NCBI GenBank assembly: GCA_019416395.1
Contig: DXXH01000006.1
Location: 1 to 39,370, forward strand
Origin: Clostridiales bacterium
GTDB lineage: Bacteria; Bacillota; Clostridia; Oscillospirales; Acutalibacteraceae
Direction of reading: 5' to 3'
Length of the DNA stretch: 39,370 nt
Below the pieces are notes generated by a model, which was not told the origin of the DNA, ran no database searches, and saw only the letters and a program-made list of their open reading frames with translations. Made by a program: the position numbers and the translations under genes. Below, piece by piece: positions 7,668-16,011 of this stretch (positions are counted from its first letter, which is position 1; every line of letters starts with the position of its first letter).

Positions 7668-8007
7668 AGGCGGTTCTCCTTTATCGCTCTGTTCTTTTTC
7701 CGGTCATTTTCCGTCCGTGTGCTCACCCGTAAAGCCCCGCTATTTTCTCGTGCATCATAAGCCCCAAATCAGCGGTTCTTTTCCATCGGCGGAAAATCCT
7801 TCCCAAGTTTTCCGGAAATCTGTAAGGCTATCCTATCACGGGGAGCAAAAAGATACAAGTGACTTCACCGGCTTTTCTCCGTCTTCCCGTTTTCCAAAAG
7901 GGACAAATACCTTTTCTCCCAGCGCCACCACCGCCAGAAAGGCAGAAAAAGAAACCCCACAGTACTGTGGGGTTCCTTTTTTGTCCGCTTTTACGTTCCG
8001 CGGATTC
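7668..8007. other. 340-bp intergenic stretch between deoB and the 172-aa gene
   Basis: No coding region is supported. It contains the palindromic terminator at 7953-7974 and probably the deoB promoter. Short open frames here have no ribosome site and no recognisable protein sequence. Confidence 0.6.
7945..7974 (-). terminator. Palindromic terminator after the 172-aa gene
   Basis: AACCCCACAGT/ACTGTGGGGTT (7953-7974) is a perfect 22-bp palindrome. On the minus strand it is followed by TCTTTTT and on the plus strand by CCTTTTTT, so it could work in both directions; the gene ending at 8008 is the natural user. Confidence 0.75.
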
Positions 8008-8526
8008 TCATTCCGGTAAAATCATCGGCTGTAACAGTCCAAGACGTTTTTGGGCGTTTAGATATTCCGCCACCATCACGAATTTCTCCAAATCCCGGCT
8101 GTCCAAGCCTTGGAAAGCACACAGCTCGTCCCAAAGCAGAGTACTGCCCTCTACCATATAAAAACCGCTGGCCAAGTCGATGCCCACAAAAATGCGGCTG
8201 ATTTCCCCTCCCCACAACTGGGGATCATCCTGGTTTTCCGGCAAATAGAACCGGGCGCCGCTTCCGGAATTCTCCAAATAAAAAGCCTTTGGCTGTGGGC
8301 TCGCCCCTTCCGGCAGCTTTTCTGCCAAATAGGAATTCATGGTCACATTCTCAGAAATGGCCTCAAGGGCAGCTTCGTCGAAAATCTCCGTCAAGGGATA
8401 CCGGCTTTGCAAATATTCCAAAAGCTCTGGCCCGCTTTTCCGGTTGGGCTTCAGGGACTCTCTAGAACGCTCCCACAACGCCTTCCACTCCGAAAGCGTT
8501 TCCTGGGACACTTCTTGCGTAATCAT
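8008..8526 (-). CDS. Unknown 172-aa cytosolic protein
   Basis: I do not recognise this protein. It starts MITQEVSQETLSEWKALWERSRE, has no signal peptide or membrane segment, and is acidic. The N-terminal part is helical in appearance; the middle carries FYLENSGSGARFYLPEN and IFVGIDLASGFYMVEGSTLLWDEL, and the end has a further helix (DLEKFVMVAEYLNAQKR). GAGGTGA at 8533-8539 supports the start. It has its own promoter with an inverted repeat and its own terminator, so it is a single-gene transcription unit with a leader of about 150 nt. Codon use resembles its neighbours. Confidence 0.75.
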   Translation of the reverse strand: MITQEVSQETLSEWKALWERSRESLKPNRKSGPELLEYLQSRYPLTEIFDEAALEAISENVTMNSYLAEKLPEGASPQPKAFYLENSGSGARFYLPENQDDPQLWGGEISRIFVGIDLASGFYMVEGSTLLWDELCAFQGLDSRDLEKFVMVAEYLNAQKRLGLLQPMILPE

Positions 8527-8669
8527 ACTCAGTTCACCTCATATATTCCAGGCCTTTCGCAGGGTATTTTCCTGGAAAACCAGAAGATCCCGCCACCAAT
8601 AGAGTTTTCACCAAAAGCGATTTTAAAGCCCAAAAGGGATTTCTCTTTTCTTGACTTTTGCGAGCCTGG

Positions 8670-8712
8670 GAAATACCGTTTTTATGATACCCTGTTTTTC
8701 CCGGTATTTCAA
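8670..8712 (-). promoter_or_regulatory. Promoter flanked by a 9-bp inverted repeat
   Basis: On the minus strand TTGAAA (8707-8712), 17 bp, TATCAT (8684-8689). A perfect inverted repeat GAAATACCG (8670-8678) and CGGTATTTC (8702-8710) brackets it: one arm covers part of the -35 and the other falls near the expected start site (about 8677). The arms are 32 bp apart centre to centre, about three helical turns, as expected for an operator bound on one face of the DNA. Confidence 0.65.
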
Positions 8713-8744
8713 GGAAAATTAGGCTCTCAGGCTCAACCGGGACC

Positions 8745-10049
8745 TCACAGAATGTCGATGTACTCGCCGTTCAAGGCTTTATTCATACTTCTTACCGCGC
8801 AGAACTTTCCGCACATGGAGCAGCTGTCTTCCTGCTCCGGGGCACGGCTGTCGCGGATCGCCTTGGCTGTTTCCGGATCCAAAGAGCACTCCCACTGCTT
8901 TTCCCAATCAAAGGTTCTCCGGGCGTCTGCCATAGCGTCGTCCAAATCCCTGGCATGGGGGATCTTCTTGGCAATGTCCGCCGCATGTGCTGCAATGCGG
9001 GAAGCGATAATGCCCTGCTTTACATCGTCCACATTGGGCAACGCCAAATGTTCCGCAGGCGTCACATAGCACAGGAACGCAGCCCCAGCAGAAGCCGCGA
9101 TTGCCCCGCCGATGGCAGATGTGATGTGGTCGTACCCCGGAGCGATATCGGTCACAATGGGCCCCAGCACATAAAACGGAGCTCCCATGCAAATGGTCTG
9201 CTGCAGCTTCATATTGGCCTCGATCTGATCCATAGGCATATGGCCCGGGCCTTCCACCATCACTTGCACGTCCCTGGCCCAAGCCCGTTTTGTCAATTCT
9301 CCAAGCCGCACCAGTTCCTCAATCTGGCACACATCGCTTCCGTCCGCCAGGCACCCAGGCCGGCAGGCGTCCCCCAGGGAAATGGTCACGTCGTACTTCC
9401 GGCAGATTTCCAAAATCTCATCAAAGTATTCATAGAAGGGGTTTTCTTCCCCAGTCATACTCATCCACGCGAACACCAAAGAGCCGCCCCGGGACACAAT
9501 ATTCATCTTCCGTTTATGCTTTTTGATCTGCTCGATGGTCTTCCGGGTAATGCCACAATGAAGCGTTACAAAATCCACCCCGTCCTCTGCGTGGAGCCGG
9601 ACCACATCGATGAAGTCCTTGGCGGTCAGCGTGGCCAAATCCCGCTGATAGTGGATCACGCTGTCATATACCGGCACCGTCCCGATCATGGCAGGGCATT
9701 CCGCTGTAAGCTTCTGCCGGAAAGGCTGGGTATTCCCATGGGACGAAAGGTCCATTATAGCTTCCGCTCCCATATTCACCGCCGCCATCACTTTCTCCAT
9801 TTCCACATTGTAATCCTTGCAATCCCGGGAAACCCCCAGGTTCACATTGATTTTCGTCCGCAGCATGGATCCCACGCCGTTAGGGTCAATGCTGGTGTGG
9901 AGCCGGTTGGCACAAATCACCACCTGGCCTTTTGCCACCAGGTCCCGGATCTCTTCTTCCGTACGGTATTCCTTTTTCGCCACGACTTTCATCTCTGGGG
10001 TGATGATCCCCTGTCTTGCAGCGTCCATCTGGGTGGTATAATTTCTCAT
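8745..10049 (-). CDS. thiC: Phosphomethylpyrimidine synthase ThiC
   Basis: A 434-aa radical-SAM enzyme converting aminoimidazole ribotide to HMP-phosphate, the pyrimidine half of thiamine. The C-terminal 4Fe-4S motif CSMCGKFC is present (CX2CX4C), with family blocks NVNLGVSRDC, SRGGSLVFAW, GDACRPG and VEGPGHMPMDQIEAN. Length matches the short bacterial ThiC form lacking the N-terminal extension. Two ATGs lie six bases apart; I chose the second (10049) because AAGGAAG is 8 nt from it and only 2 nt from the first. It is the last gene of the thiamine operon. No obvious terminator was found between it and the next promoter at 8712. Confidence 0.96.
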   Translation of the reverse strand: MRNYTTQMDAARQGIITPEMKVVAKKEYRTEEEIRDLVAKGQVVICANRLHTSIDPNGVGSMLRTKINVNLGVSRDCKDYNVEMEKVMAAVNMGAEAIMDLSSHGNTQPFRQKLTAECPAMIGTVPVYDSVIHYQRDLATLTAKDFIDVVRLHAEDGVDFVTLHCGITRKTIEQIKKHKRKMNIVSRGGSLVFAWMSMTGEENPFYEYFDEILEICRKYDVTISLGDACRPGCLADGSDVCQIEELVRLGELTKRAWARDVQVMVEGPGHMPMDQIEANMKLQQTICMGAPFYVLGPIVTDIAPGYDHITSAIGGAIAASAGAAFLCYVTPAEHLALPNVDDVKQGIIASRIAAHAADIAKKIPHARDLDDAMADARRTFDWEKQWECSLDPETAKAIRDSRAPEQEDSCSMCGKFCAVRSMNKALNGEYIDIL

Positions 10050-10064
10050 GATCATTTCTTCCTT

Positions 10065-10880
10065 TCAAACAGATTCTTTTTGTGCTTCCGCAAAACGGCT
10101 GGTGAGGTCGAACAGGTGATTCATCGGCCCGGAGCCTTTTCCCAAATCCAGCATGGCGGCCAGCGCACCGGAAATATACTCTTTCGCCCGCTGGACGGAC
10201 TGCTCTAGGGAAAAGCCCTTCGCCAGGTTGGCGGCAATCGCGCTGGACAGGGTACATCCTGTTCCATGGGTATTGGGATTGTGGATCCGCTTCCCTGTGA
10301 ACCATTGCCACTTGCCCTCTTTGTACAACAGGTCGTTGGCGTCGTTGACGCTGTGACCCCCTTTGAGCAGCACCGAACAGCCATATTGTTCACCGATGAT
10401 TTGGACCGCTTTCTCCATATCCTGCTCGCTTTGAATTTTCATGCCGGAAAGCACTTCCCCTTCGGGAATGTTGGGCGTGACGACGGTGGCCAAAGGCAAC
10501 AGTTCCTTGGCAAGAGCGGCAACCGCGTCTGTTTTCATCAGCGCTGACCCGCTGGTGGCCACCATCACCGGGTCCACCACCAGATTGCCTGCCTGATACT
10601 TTTTCAGCCGCTGGGCGATCACTTCGATGAGCCCCGTGGAAGACACCATGCCGATCTTTACCGCATCAGGATAAATGTCCTGGAATACGGCGTCGATCTG
10701 CTGGCCTAAAAATTCGGGAGTCACCTCGAAAATCCCCTGAACGCCGGTTGTGTTTTGGGCCGTCAGCGCTGTGACCGCGCTCATGGCGTAAACACCATTC
10801 ATCGTCATCGTCTTGATATCCGCTTGAATGCCGGCGCCTCCGCTGGAATCGCTTCCTGCGATTGATAATGCTGTTTTCAT
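10065..10880 (-). CDS. thiD: HMP / HMP-phosphate kinase ThiD
   Basis: A 271-aa ribokinase-fold enzyme that phosphorylates HMP and HMP-phosphate to HMP-pyrophosphate. Motifs: SIAGSDSSGGAGIQAD at the N-terminus (substrate binding), DPVMVATSG, LLKGGH, and the anion hole NTHGTGCTLSSA with C209. Full length for the family, without a fused ThiE or ThiN domain. It follows the HAD gene with an 84-nt gap and is 15 nt ahead of thiC. Confidence 0.95.
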   Translation of the reverse strand: MKTALSIAGSDSSGGAGIQADIKTMTMNGVYAMSAVTALTAQNTTGVQGIFEVTPEFLGQQIDAVFQDIYPDAVKIGMVSSTGLIEVIAQRLKKYQAGNLVVDPVMVATSGSALMKTDAVAALAKELLPLATVVTPNIPEGEVLSGMKIQSEQDMEKAVQIIGEQYGCSVLLKGGHSVNDANDLLYKEGKWQWFTGKRIHNPNTHGTGCTLSSAIAANLAKGFSLEQSVQRAKEYISGALAAMLDLGKGSGPMNHLFDLTSRFAEAQKESV

Positions 10881-10964
10881 ACTCTGACTTCCTTTCGGTT
10901 TCTTCGCATTACTTTTCTTGAGCGACAGAAAGTGGTGCCCCCAGCCTGCCGCTTTGTGCCTGTT

Positions 10965-11618
10965 TTATGGTTTCAAATACTTCCAAAACTGTTGGGCGTT
11001 GCCGTAATCCTCAATGTAACAGTCCGCCCATGCTTTCAGTTCTTCCTGGCGCTCTTCGTGAGCGTCGTACACTCCTACCACGGGGAAACCGTCCCGTTTG
11101 GCGGTACGCAGCGCGTGAAAGGCGTCTTCCAGGACGATGGTTTCCCCTTTCTCCGTGCCCAGATACTCCAACGCTTCCCGGTAGATGGCGGGCTCTTCTT
11201 TTCCATGTCCTGGATGGCAGGTAAAAATCCGGGAAAAGCAATCCCTCACCCCCAGACGTTTCAACGCTCCGTCCGCCAGATACTGACTGGTCACTGTGGC
11301 CACGCACATCTTGATCCCCCGGCGCTTCAATTCCCGCAAGAACGCTTCGACCCCTTGTTTCAATGGGACTTCGTCCAGATAGTAGCCTTCGATCCTTTGA
11401 TGAATGCCTTCCACGATCTGTTCCACGGTCAAGGTGACCCCATAGTGTTCCTGGTAATAGCGGGCGGACTGCTCCAAGGTGAAGGTTTGAAAGGTTTCTT
11501 TCAAATCTTCCTTCGGCTCTTTCCCCAGGGACCGGAGATACTCTTCCCCAATGGTATCCCACAAGGACATGGAATCCAACAAGGTGCCGTCCAGATCAAA
11601 AATCGCTCCCCGGATCAT
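10965..11618 (-). CDS. HAD-family phosphatase in the thiamine operon
   Basis: A 217-aa HAD hydrolase with the nucleophile motif FDLDGTLLDS at residues 7-16, motif II in CVATVTSQYLADG, and motif III/IV in CHPGHGKEEPAIY and VLEDAFHAL. An alpha-helical cap lies between residues about 17 and 90. The start is set by an ATGA overlap with the thiE stop (TGA at 11615-11617), so translation is coupled. Position inside a TPP-riboswitch operon suggests it removes phosphate from thiamine monophosphate or another thiamine intermediate; the substrate is inference. The motif III lysine is present in GKEEP. Confidence 0.85.
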   Translation of the reverse strand: MIRGAIFDLDGTLLDSMSLWDTIGEEYLRSLGKEPKEDLKETFQTFTLEQSARYYQEHYGVTLTVEQIVEGIHQRIEGYYLDEVPLKQGVEAFLRELKRRGIKMCVATVTSQYLADGALKRLGVRDCFSRIFTCHPGHGKEEPAIYREALEYLGTEKGETIVLEDAFHALRTAKRDGFPVVGVYDAHEERQEELKAWADCYIEDYGNAQQFWKYLKP

Positions 11619-12256
11619 TCCCCCACCATCTCTTGGGTAAGGGCTTTCAGCTCCGCAGTAGCTTCCCGGATCTTGTCCGCGCCGAAAATAGCGCTGATCA
11701 CCGCCACGCCGCAAATCCCGCTGCCTTTCAATTCCAGCACGTTTCCCTTCCCGATGCCCCCGATGGCAACCACGGGAATCTGTACCGCTTGGCAGATGGC
11801 TTTCAGCGTCTCATAGCTTACCGCCTGGGCATCGGCCTTGGAATCGGTGTGAAACACGGCTCCCACTCCCAGGTAATCGGCGCCCCGCTGTTCCGCCAGC
11901 ACCGCCTGTTCCACGGTCTGTGCCGACACTCCCAGGATCTTGTCCTCTCCCAAAAGCGCCCGCACATTCCCCGCTTCCATATCGTTTTGCCCCACATGGA
12001 CGCCGTCCGCATCCACTTTTCGGGCCAGTTCCACATTGTCGTCAATGACAAAGGGAACATGGTAGCGGCGACAGACCTCTTTGATCTCCACCGCTTCCTG
12101 CAAAAAGGCTTCTTCCTCCAGCTCCTTTTCCCGAAGCTGCACAAAGGTTGCGCCCCCTTGCAATGCCTCTTCCACCTGCTGATATAAAGTCTGCTCCCCC
12201 AGCCAGGACCGGTCGGTCACAGCATAGAGCAGCAAATCACGTTTATCGCACTTCAT
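11615..12256 (-). CDS. thiE: Thiamine phosphate synthase ThiE
   Basis: A 213-aa TIM-barrel enzyme that joins HMP-pyrophosphate and HET-phosphate to thiamine monophosphate. Motifs: QLREKE (residues 40-45), IDDN (71-74), HVGQND (87-92), GVGAVFHTDSK and VAIGGIGK. The start MKCDKRDLLLYAVTDRSW was chosen because upstream in-frame sequence lies inside thiM. It overlaps thiM by 14 bases and the HAD gene by 4, a tight coupled order. Length is normal. Confidence 0.95.
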   Translation of the reverse strand: MKCDKRDLLLYAVTDRSWLGEQTLYQQVEEALQGGATFVQLREKELEEEAFLQEAVEIKEVCRRYHVPFVIDDNVELARKVDADGVHVGQNDMEAGNVRALLGEDKILGVSAQTVEQAVLAEQRGADYLGVGAVFHTDSKADAQAVSYETLKAICQAVQIPVVAIGGIGKGNVLELKGSGICGVAVISAIFGADKIREATAELKALTQEMVGE

Positions 12257-13064
12257 ATTTTGCTCCTTTATCCAACGTTTCGGCGTCCATGTTGTAAATG
12301 GCGTCAATGATGCGGTTGCGGTAGGTGGAATTGCCTTCCCCAGGCTGAAGATTGGCAAACCCAATTTCCCCCGCCAGGCCCATGGCGCAAACCGCAGCAG
12401 CCACTGCCTCCGTCTTGTTGTCCGGATTTGCCACGGCATAGGCGGTTGCCAGGCCGGACAACTGGCATCCGGTCCCGGTAATCCTGCTCATTTCCGGACG
12501 GCCGTTGCGGATCACATAGGCCTTTTCTGAATCCGCTACCAAATCGATGGCCCCGGTAATGGCTACAACCGCTCCTGTTTTGGCGGCAAAGTTCTTGACA
12601 AAAGCCACCATGGCATCCAGATTTTCTTCCGTAACCGTGTCCGCAGCGTCTGCGTCCACACCCTTAGTGGTACCGCTTCCCAAAGCCAGGGTTTTGATCT
12701 CCGAAATATTCCCCCGGATCACGTCCAGCTTCAATGTTTCCATCAGGGAAACAGCGGTATTTGTCCGCAGGGAACTGGCCCCGGCGCCCACCGGGTCCAG
12801 CAATACCACATGGCCCAGCTCATTGGCCTTTTTCCCGGCGCGGAACATTCCCTCAATGCTGCGCTGATGCAAGGTGCCGATGTTGATATTCAGCCCCCCG
12901 CACACGGCGGTGATCTCCGCCACGTCTTCCGGCTCGTCGGACATGATGGGGCTTCCGCCGCAGGCCAGGATCACATTGGCCACATCATTTACTGTGACGT
13001 AATTGGTGATGTTGTGCACCAGTGGCGCTGTCTTCCGGACGTTTTCCAAACACTTTCCAAACAT
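12243..13064 (-). CDS. thiM: Hydroxyethylthiazole kinase ThiM
   Basis: A 273-aa ribokinase-fold enzyme phosphorylating the thiazole moiety (HET) for salvage. Motifs: PLVHNITNYVTVNDVAN near the N-terminus, DPVGAGAS, RGNISEI, and the active-site TGTGCQLS with C200. It is the first gene after the TPP riboswitch and terminator. The start MFGKCLENV follows an AGAGG site; an upstream in-frame extension (to 13106) lacks conservation and a ribosome site. No thiazole synthesis genes (thiG, thiS, thiF, thiH) are in this operon, so thiazole is salvaged or made elsewhere. Confidence 0.95.
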   Translation of the reverse strand: MFGKCLENVRKTAPLVHNITNYVTVNDVANVILACGGSPIMSDEPEDVAEITAVCGGLNINIGTLHQRSIEGMFRAGKKANELGHVVLLDPVGAGASSLRTNTAVSLMETLKLDVIRGNISEIKTLALGSGTTKGVDADAADTVTEENLDAMVAFVKNFAAKTGAVVAITGAIDLVADSEKAYVIRNGRPEMSRITGTGCQLSGLATAYAVANPDNKTEAVAAAVCAMGLAGEIGFANLQPGEGNSTYRNRIIDAIYNMDAETLDKGAKYEVR

Positions 13065-13130
13065 GATAACCTCTTTCCCCCGAAACCATTCCGGGCAGTT
13101 TTCCAATTACTCAGCGGAAACCAACAAACG

Positions 13131-13165
13131 AATAAAAAAAGGAAGCTACCGTTTGGGCAGCTTCC
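13131..13165 (-). terminator. Riboswitch-controlled intrinsic terminator
   Basis: In the minus-strand RNA, GGAAGCUGCC, loop CAAAC, GGUAGCUUCC form a 10-bp stem with one G-U pair, followed by seven U residues. It sits between the TPP aptamer and thiM and is presumably formed when TPP is bound, stopping transcription. Confidence 0.88.
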
Positions 13166-13184
13166 TTCGAGATACACGATTGTC

Positions 13185-13282
13185 CAGGCATTCCCTACGT
13201 TGGCATTATCCAAATCAGGTTCATGGGTCGAAGGTCACACCTTCCTCTCAGCCTGTGATACAAGCTCCCCGCTATTTCATTG
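13185..13282 (-). promoter_or_regulatory. TPP riboswitch (THI element)
   Basis: The minus strand shows the conserved blocks of the TPP aptamer: GGGGAGC near the 5' end, GGCTGAGAGG (pyrimidine-sensing helix), GACCCATGAACCTGATTTG, and GATAATGCCAACGTAGGGAA (pyrophosphate-sensing helix). The expected transcription start is at about 13283, so the aptamer begins almost at the 5' end of the RNA. It controls the thiM-thiE-HAD-thiD-thiC operon. Confidence 0.96.
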
Positions 13283-13289
13283 TGGCTGT

Positions 13290-13318
13290 ATTATACTCCA
13301 TCTGTGCAAAAGTTGCAA
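13290..13318 (-). promoter_or_regulatory. Promoter of the thiamine operon
   Basis: On the minus strand TTGCAA (13313-13318), 17 bp, TATAAT (13290-13295), immediately ahead of the TPP aptamer. Confidence 0.8.
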
Positions 13319-13487
13319 GAGAAGTTTCCCGCTTTTCCCCATTGTCGTCGGGGGACCGGAGTTTCTCTTGGCGGGAAAACGGGAAAATCCCTGGAATTCT
13401 CCCATTTTTCTCCTGAAAGAAAAAACTTTTTTTCCATTCTCACACCCTTTTCCGAAAATTTCTCAACCATAGACCGCTGTTCTGGTG

Positions 13488-13503
13488 TATAATACGAAGT
13501 ATT
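13488..13503 (+). promoter_or_regulatory. Possible -10 and small palindrome ahead of the hydratase
   Basis: TATAAT (13488-13493) overlaps AATAC-GAA-GTATT (13491-13503). I found no good -35 at 16-18 bp, so activator dependence or another promoter is possible. A leader of about 90 nt would follow. Confidence 0.4.
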
Positions 13504-13590
13504 GGCACCGCCATAGAGGGAGTTCCGGCGGGATCCAGCATTGCCGGGCTTATTCATCCGCACGGCATCGTATCAGAAAGGAGTGTCCGT

Positions 13591-15873
13591 ATGATTCAGC
13601 TATTCAACCAGGGGGTCTATCTTCTGGACAATGAAACCCTGGTAGAAGAAACAGACCAGGAGCAGCTCTCCGGCCGTTTGGGAAGTCTGCCCGACAAAGA
13701 AGCGTCCAAACAAAACACCATGTCCTACCGTATTTTAAAAGCCCATAACACGGTAGAGGATATGAGCCAGCTGCGTCTGAAATTTGACTCCATGACCAGC
13801 CACGATATCACCTATGTGGGCATCATCCAGACCGCCCGGGCTTCGGGCATGAAGGAGTTTCCCCTTCCCTATGTGCTCACCAACTGTCACAACTCCCTTT
13901 GCGCTGTGGGCGGCACCATTAATGAGGACGATCACAAATTCGCCCTTTCCGCTGCGAAAAAGTACGGCGGCATCTATGTCCCCACCAACATGGCCGTAAT
14001 CCACAGCTTCAACCGGGAAATGATGACTGGCTGCGGCCGCATGATTCTGGGATCCGACTCCCACACACGTTACGGCGCTCTTGGCACCATGGCTGTGGGC
14101 GAAGGCGGCGGCGAACTGGCCAAACAGCTGGTGGGCCGCACCTATGACATGGACTATCCCCAGGTCATCGCCATTTACCTCACCGGCGAGCCCCGCAACG
14201 GCGTAGGCCCTCAGGACGTGGCCTTGAGCATCATCGGCAAGGTCTACGAATGCGGCTACGTGAAAAACAAGGTCATGGAATTTGTTGGCCCGGGCGTGAA
14301 AAAACTGCCCGTGGAATACCGCAACGGCATCGATGTGATGACCACGGAAACCACCTGCTGGTCGTCCATCTGGACAACAGATGACCAGGTCAAGGAATAC
14401 CTGACTATTCACGGCCGTCCGGAAGCTTATGAAGAGCTGAATCCCGGCAAGGTCACCTATTACGATGGCTGCGTCTTTGTGGATCTTTCCACCATTGAGC
14501 CCACCATCGCCATGCCCATGCACCCCAGCTATACCTACACCATCAAAGAGCTTCAGGAAAACGCTGCCGATATTCTCCACCTGGTGGAAGAACGGGCCAA
14601 CCGTCAAATCGCCAAGACTGCTCACCTGGATCTGATGAGCAAGCTCCACGACGACGGCCAGATCTATGTGGACCAGGGCATTGTGGCAGGCTGCTCCGGC
14701 GGCATCTATGACAATGTGTGCGCTGTGGCCAATATTCTCCAGGGGCAAAACTGCGGCAACGGCACCTTCACCATGAGCGTTTACCCCGGCAGTATGCCCA
14801 CCTATCTGGAGTTGGTGAAAAACGGCTCCGTGGCTACACTGGTGGAAGCCGGCGTGGTTGTGCGGGAATGCTTCTGCGGTCCTTGCTTTGGGGCAGGCGA
14901 CACCCCTGCCAACGGGGAATTCTCCATTCGTCACACCACCCGCAACTTCCCCAACCGAGAAGGCTCCAAACCGGGCGAAGGCCAGATGGCCGGGGTGGCC
15001 CTCATGGACGCCCGGTCCATTGCCGCTACGGCCCGCAATGGGGGCCGGCTCACCGCCGCCACAGAGTTGGACGTGGATTACTCCATTCCCCCTTATCATT
15101 TTGATGAGGGCGTATATGCCAAACGCGTCTACAATGGCTGGGGCAAACCGGAACCGGAAGCTCCCTTGAAATTCGGCCCCAACATCAAGGATTGGCCGTC
15201 CATGCCCGCCCTCAGCCAAGATCTGCTGCTGAAAGTGGTATGCCACATCACCGATCCGGTCACCACCACCGATGAGCTGATCCCCTCTGGGGAAACCTCT
15301 TCGTACCGTTCCAACCCCTTGCGCCTGGCAGAATTCACCCTGTCTCGGAAAGACCCGGAATACGTGGGAGAGGCCAAACAAGTTCTGGCCCTGGAAACCG
15401 CTCGGGAAGCAGGTCAGGATACCGGCAGTGAGGTTAATGAGATCTACAGCGCCCTCAAGAATGCGGGGCTCACCACAGACCCTGCCAATACGGTGATCGC
15501 CAGCACCATCTACGCCACCAAACCCGGCGATGGCTCTGCCCGGGAACAGGCTGCCAGCTGTCAGCGTGTTCTGGGCGCCGGCGCTAACCTGGCTGTGGAA
15601 TACGCCACCAAGCGTTACCGTTCCAACTGTATCAACTGGGGCATGCTGCCTTTCCTGGTAGAATCTCCCGACACAGTGCAGAAGGGTGACTGGGTCTTTG
15701 TCCCGGGCATTCGCCAGGTTCTGCTGGAAGGCAAAGAGGAAGCCACCGGTTATGGGATCCGTGACGGGAAGGTGACTTCCTTCCCCCTGTCCCTGGGTCA
15801 CCTGACTGAATCGGAACGCCACATTCTGGCAGATGGCTGCCTGATCAATTACTATAAAAACAATCAGGAATAA
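13591..15873 (+). CDS. Aconitase-family hydratase
   Basis: A 760-aa protein of the aconitase superfamily. The three cysteine ligands expected for a 4Fe-4S cluster are visible: C368 in VAGCSGG and C429/C432 in CGPCFGAG. GSDSHT, typical of aconitase substrate binding, lies near residue 154. The swivel domain near the C-terminus has KPGDGSAREQAA (compare GEGSSRE in aconitases) and RYRSNCINWGMLPF. It resembles the YbhJ-type 'putative hydratase' subgroup more than citrate aconitase, since the canonical SCTNS around the first cysteine is replaced by GCSGG. The substrate is unknown. AAGGAG at 13577-13582 supports the start. Monocistronic, with a terminator after it. High GC at third positions suggests strong expression. 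Confidence 0.88.
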   Translation: MIQLFNQGVYLLDNETLVEETDQEQLSGRLGSLPDKEASKQNTMSYRILKAHNTVEDMSQLRLKFDSMTSHDITYVGIIQTARASGMKEFPLPYVLTNCHNSLCAVGGTINEDDHKFALSAAKKYGGIYVPTNMAVIHSFNREMMTGCGRMILGSDSHTRYGALGTMAVGEGGGELAKQLVGRTYDMDYPQVIAIYLTGEPRNGVGPQDVALSIIGKVYECGYVKNKVMEFVGPGVKKLPVEYRNGIDVMTTETTCWSSIWTTDDQVKEYLTIHGRPEAYEELNPGKVTYYDGCVFVDLSTIEPTIAMPMHPSYTYTIKELQENAADILHLVEERANRQIAKTAHLDLMSKLHDDGQIYVDQGIVAGCSGGIYDNVCAVANILQGQNCGNGTFTMSVYPGSMPTYLELVKNGSVATLVEAGVVVRECFCGPCFGAGDTPANGEFSIRHTTRNFPNREGSKPGEGQMAGVALMDARSIAATARNGGRLTAATELDVDYSIPPYHFDEGVYAKRVYNGWGKPEPEAPLKFGPNIKDWPSMPALSQDLLLKVVCHITDPVTTTDELIPSGETSSYRSNPLRLAEFTLSRKDPEYVGEAKQVLALETAREAGQDTGSEVNEIYSALKNAGLTTDPANTVIASTIYATKPGDGSAREQAASCQRVLGAGANLAVEYATKRYRSNCINWGMLPFLVESPDTVQKGDWVFVPGIRQVLLEGKEEATGYGIRDGKVTSFPLSLGHLTESERHILADGCLINYYKNNQE

Positions 15874-15892
15874 ACGTTTCCTGGAAAAACGC

Positions 15893-15938
15893 AAAAATGG
15901 CTTGAAGAAACCCACCGGTTTCCTCAAGCCATTTTTTA
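15893..15938 (+). terminator. Long intrinsic terminator after the hydratase
   Basis: AAAAATGGCTTGAAGAAACC, a 4-nt loop, and GGTTTCCTCAAGCCATTTTT form a 20-bp stem with one mismatch, ending in T residues. It may also serve the minus strand. Confidence 0.88.
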
Positions 15939-16011
15939 TTGCCATGCTCCCTGAACCGCCAGTCTTTCCCAGGCCTACTGGTCCAGATTTCTCTTTTACA
16001 GAGAATCCCCT

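Noticed and set aside
13291..13563. 90-codon minus-strand frame upstream of the thiamine promoter
   Set aside because: Composition is unlike a protein, there is no ribosome site, and it runs through promoter DNA of both neighbours.
13735..15945. 736-codon open frame on the minus strand opposite the hydratase gene
   Set aside because: It is antisense to a clear aconitase-family gene, has low-complexity Gly/His-rich sequence, and arises from GC-rich third positions of the real gene.
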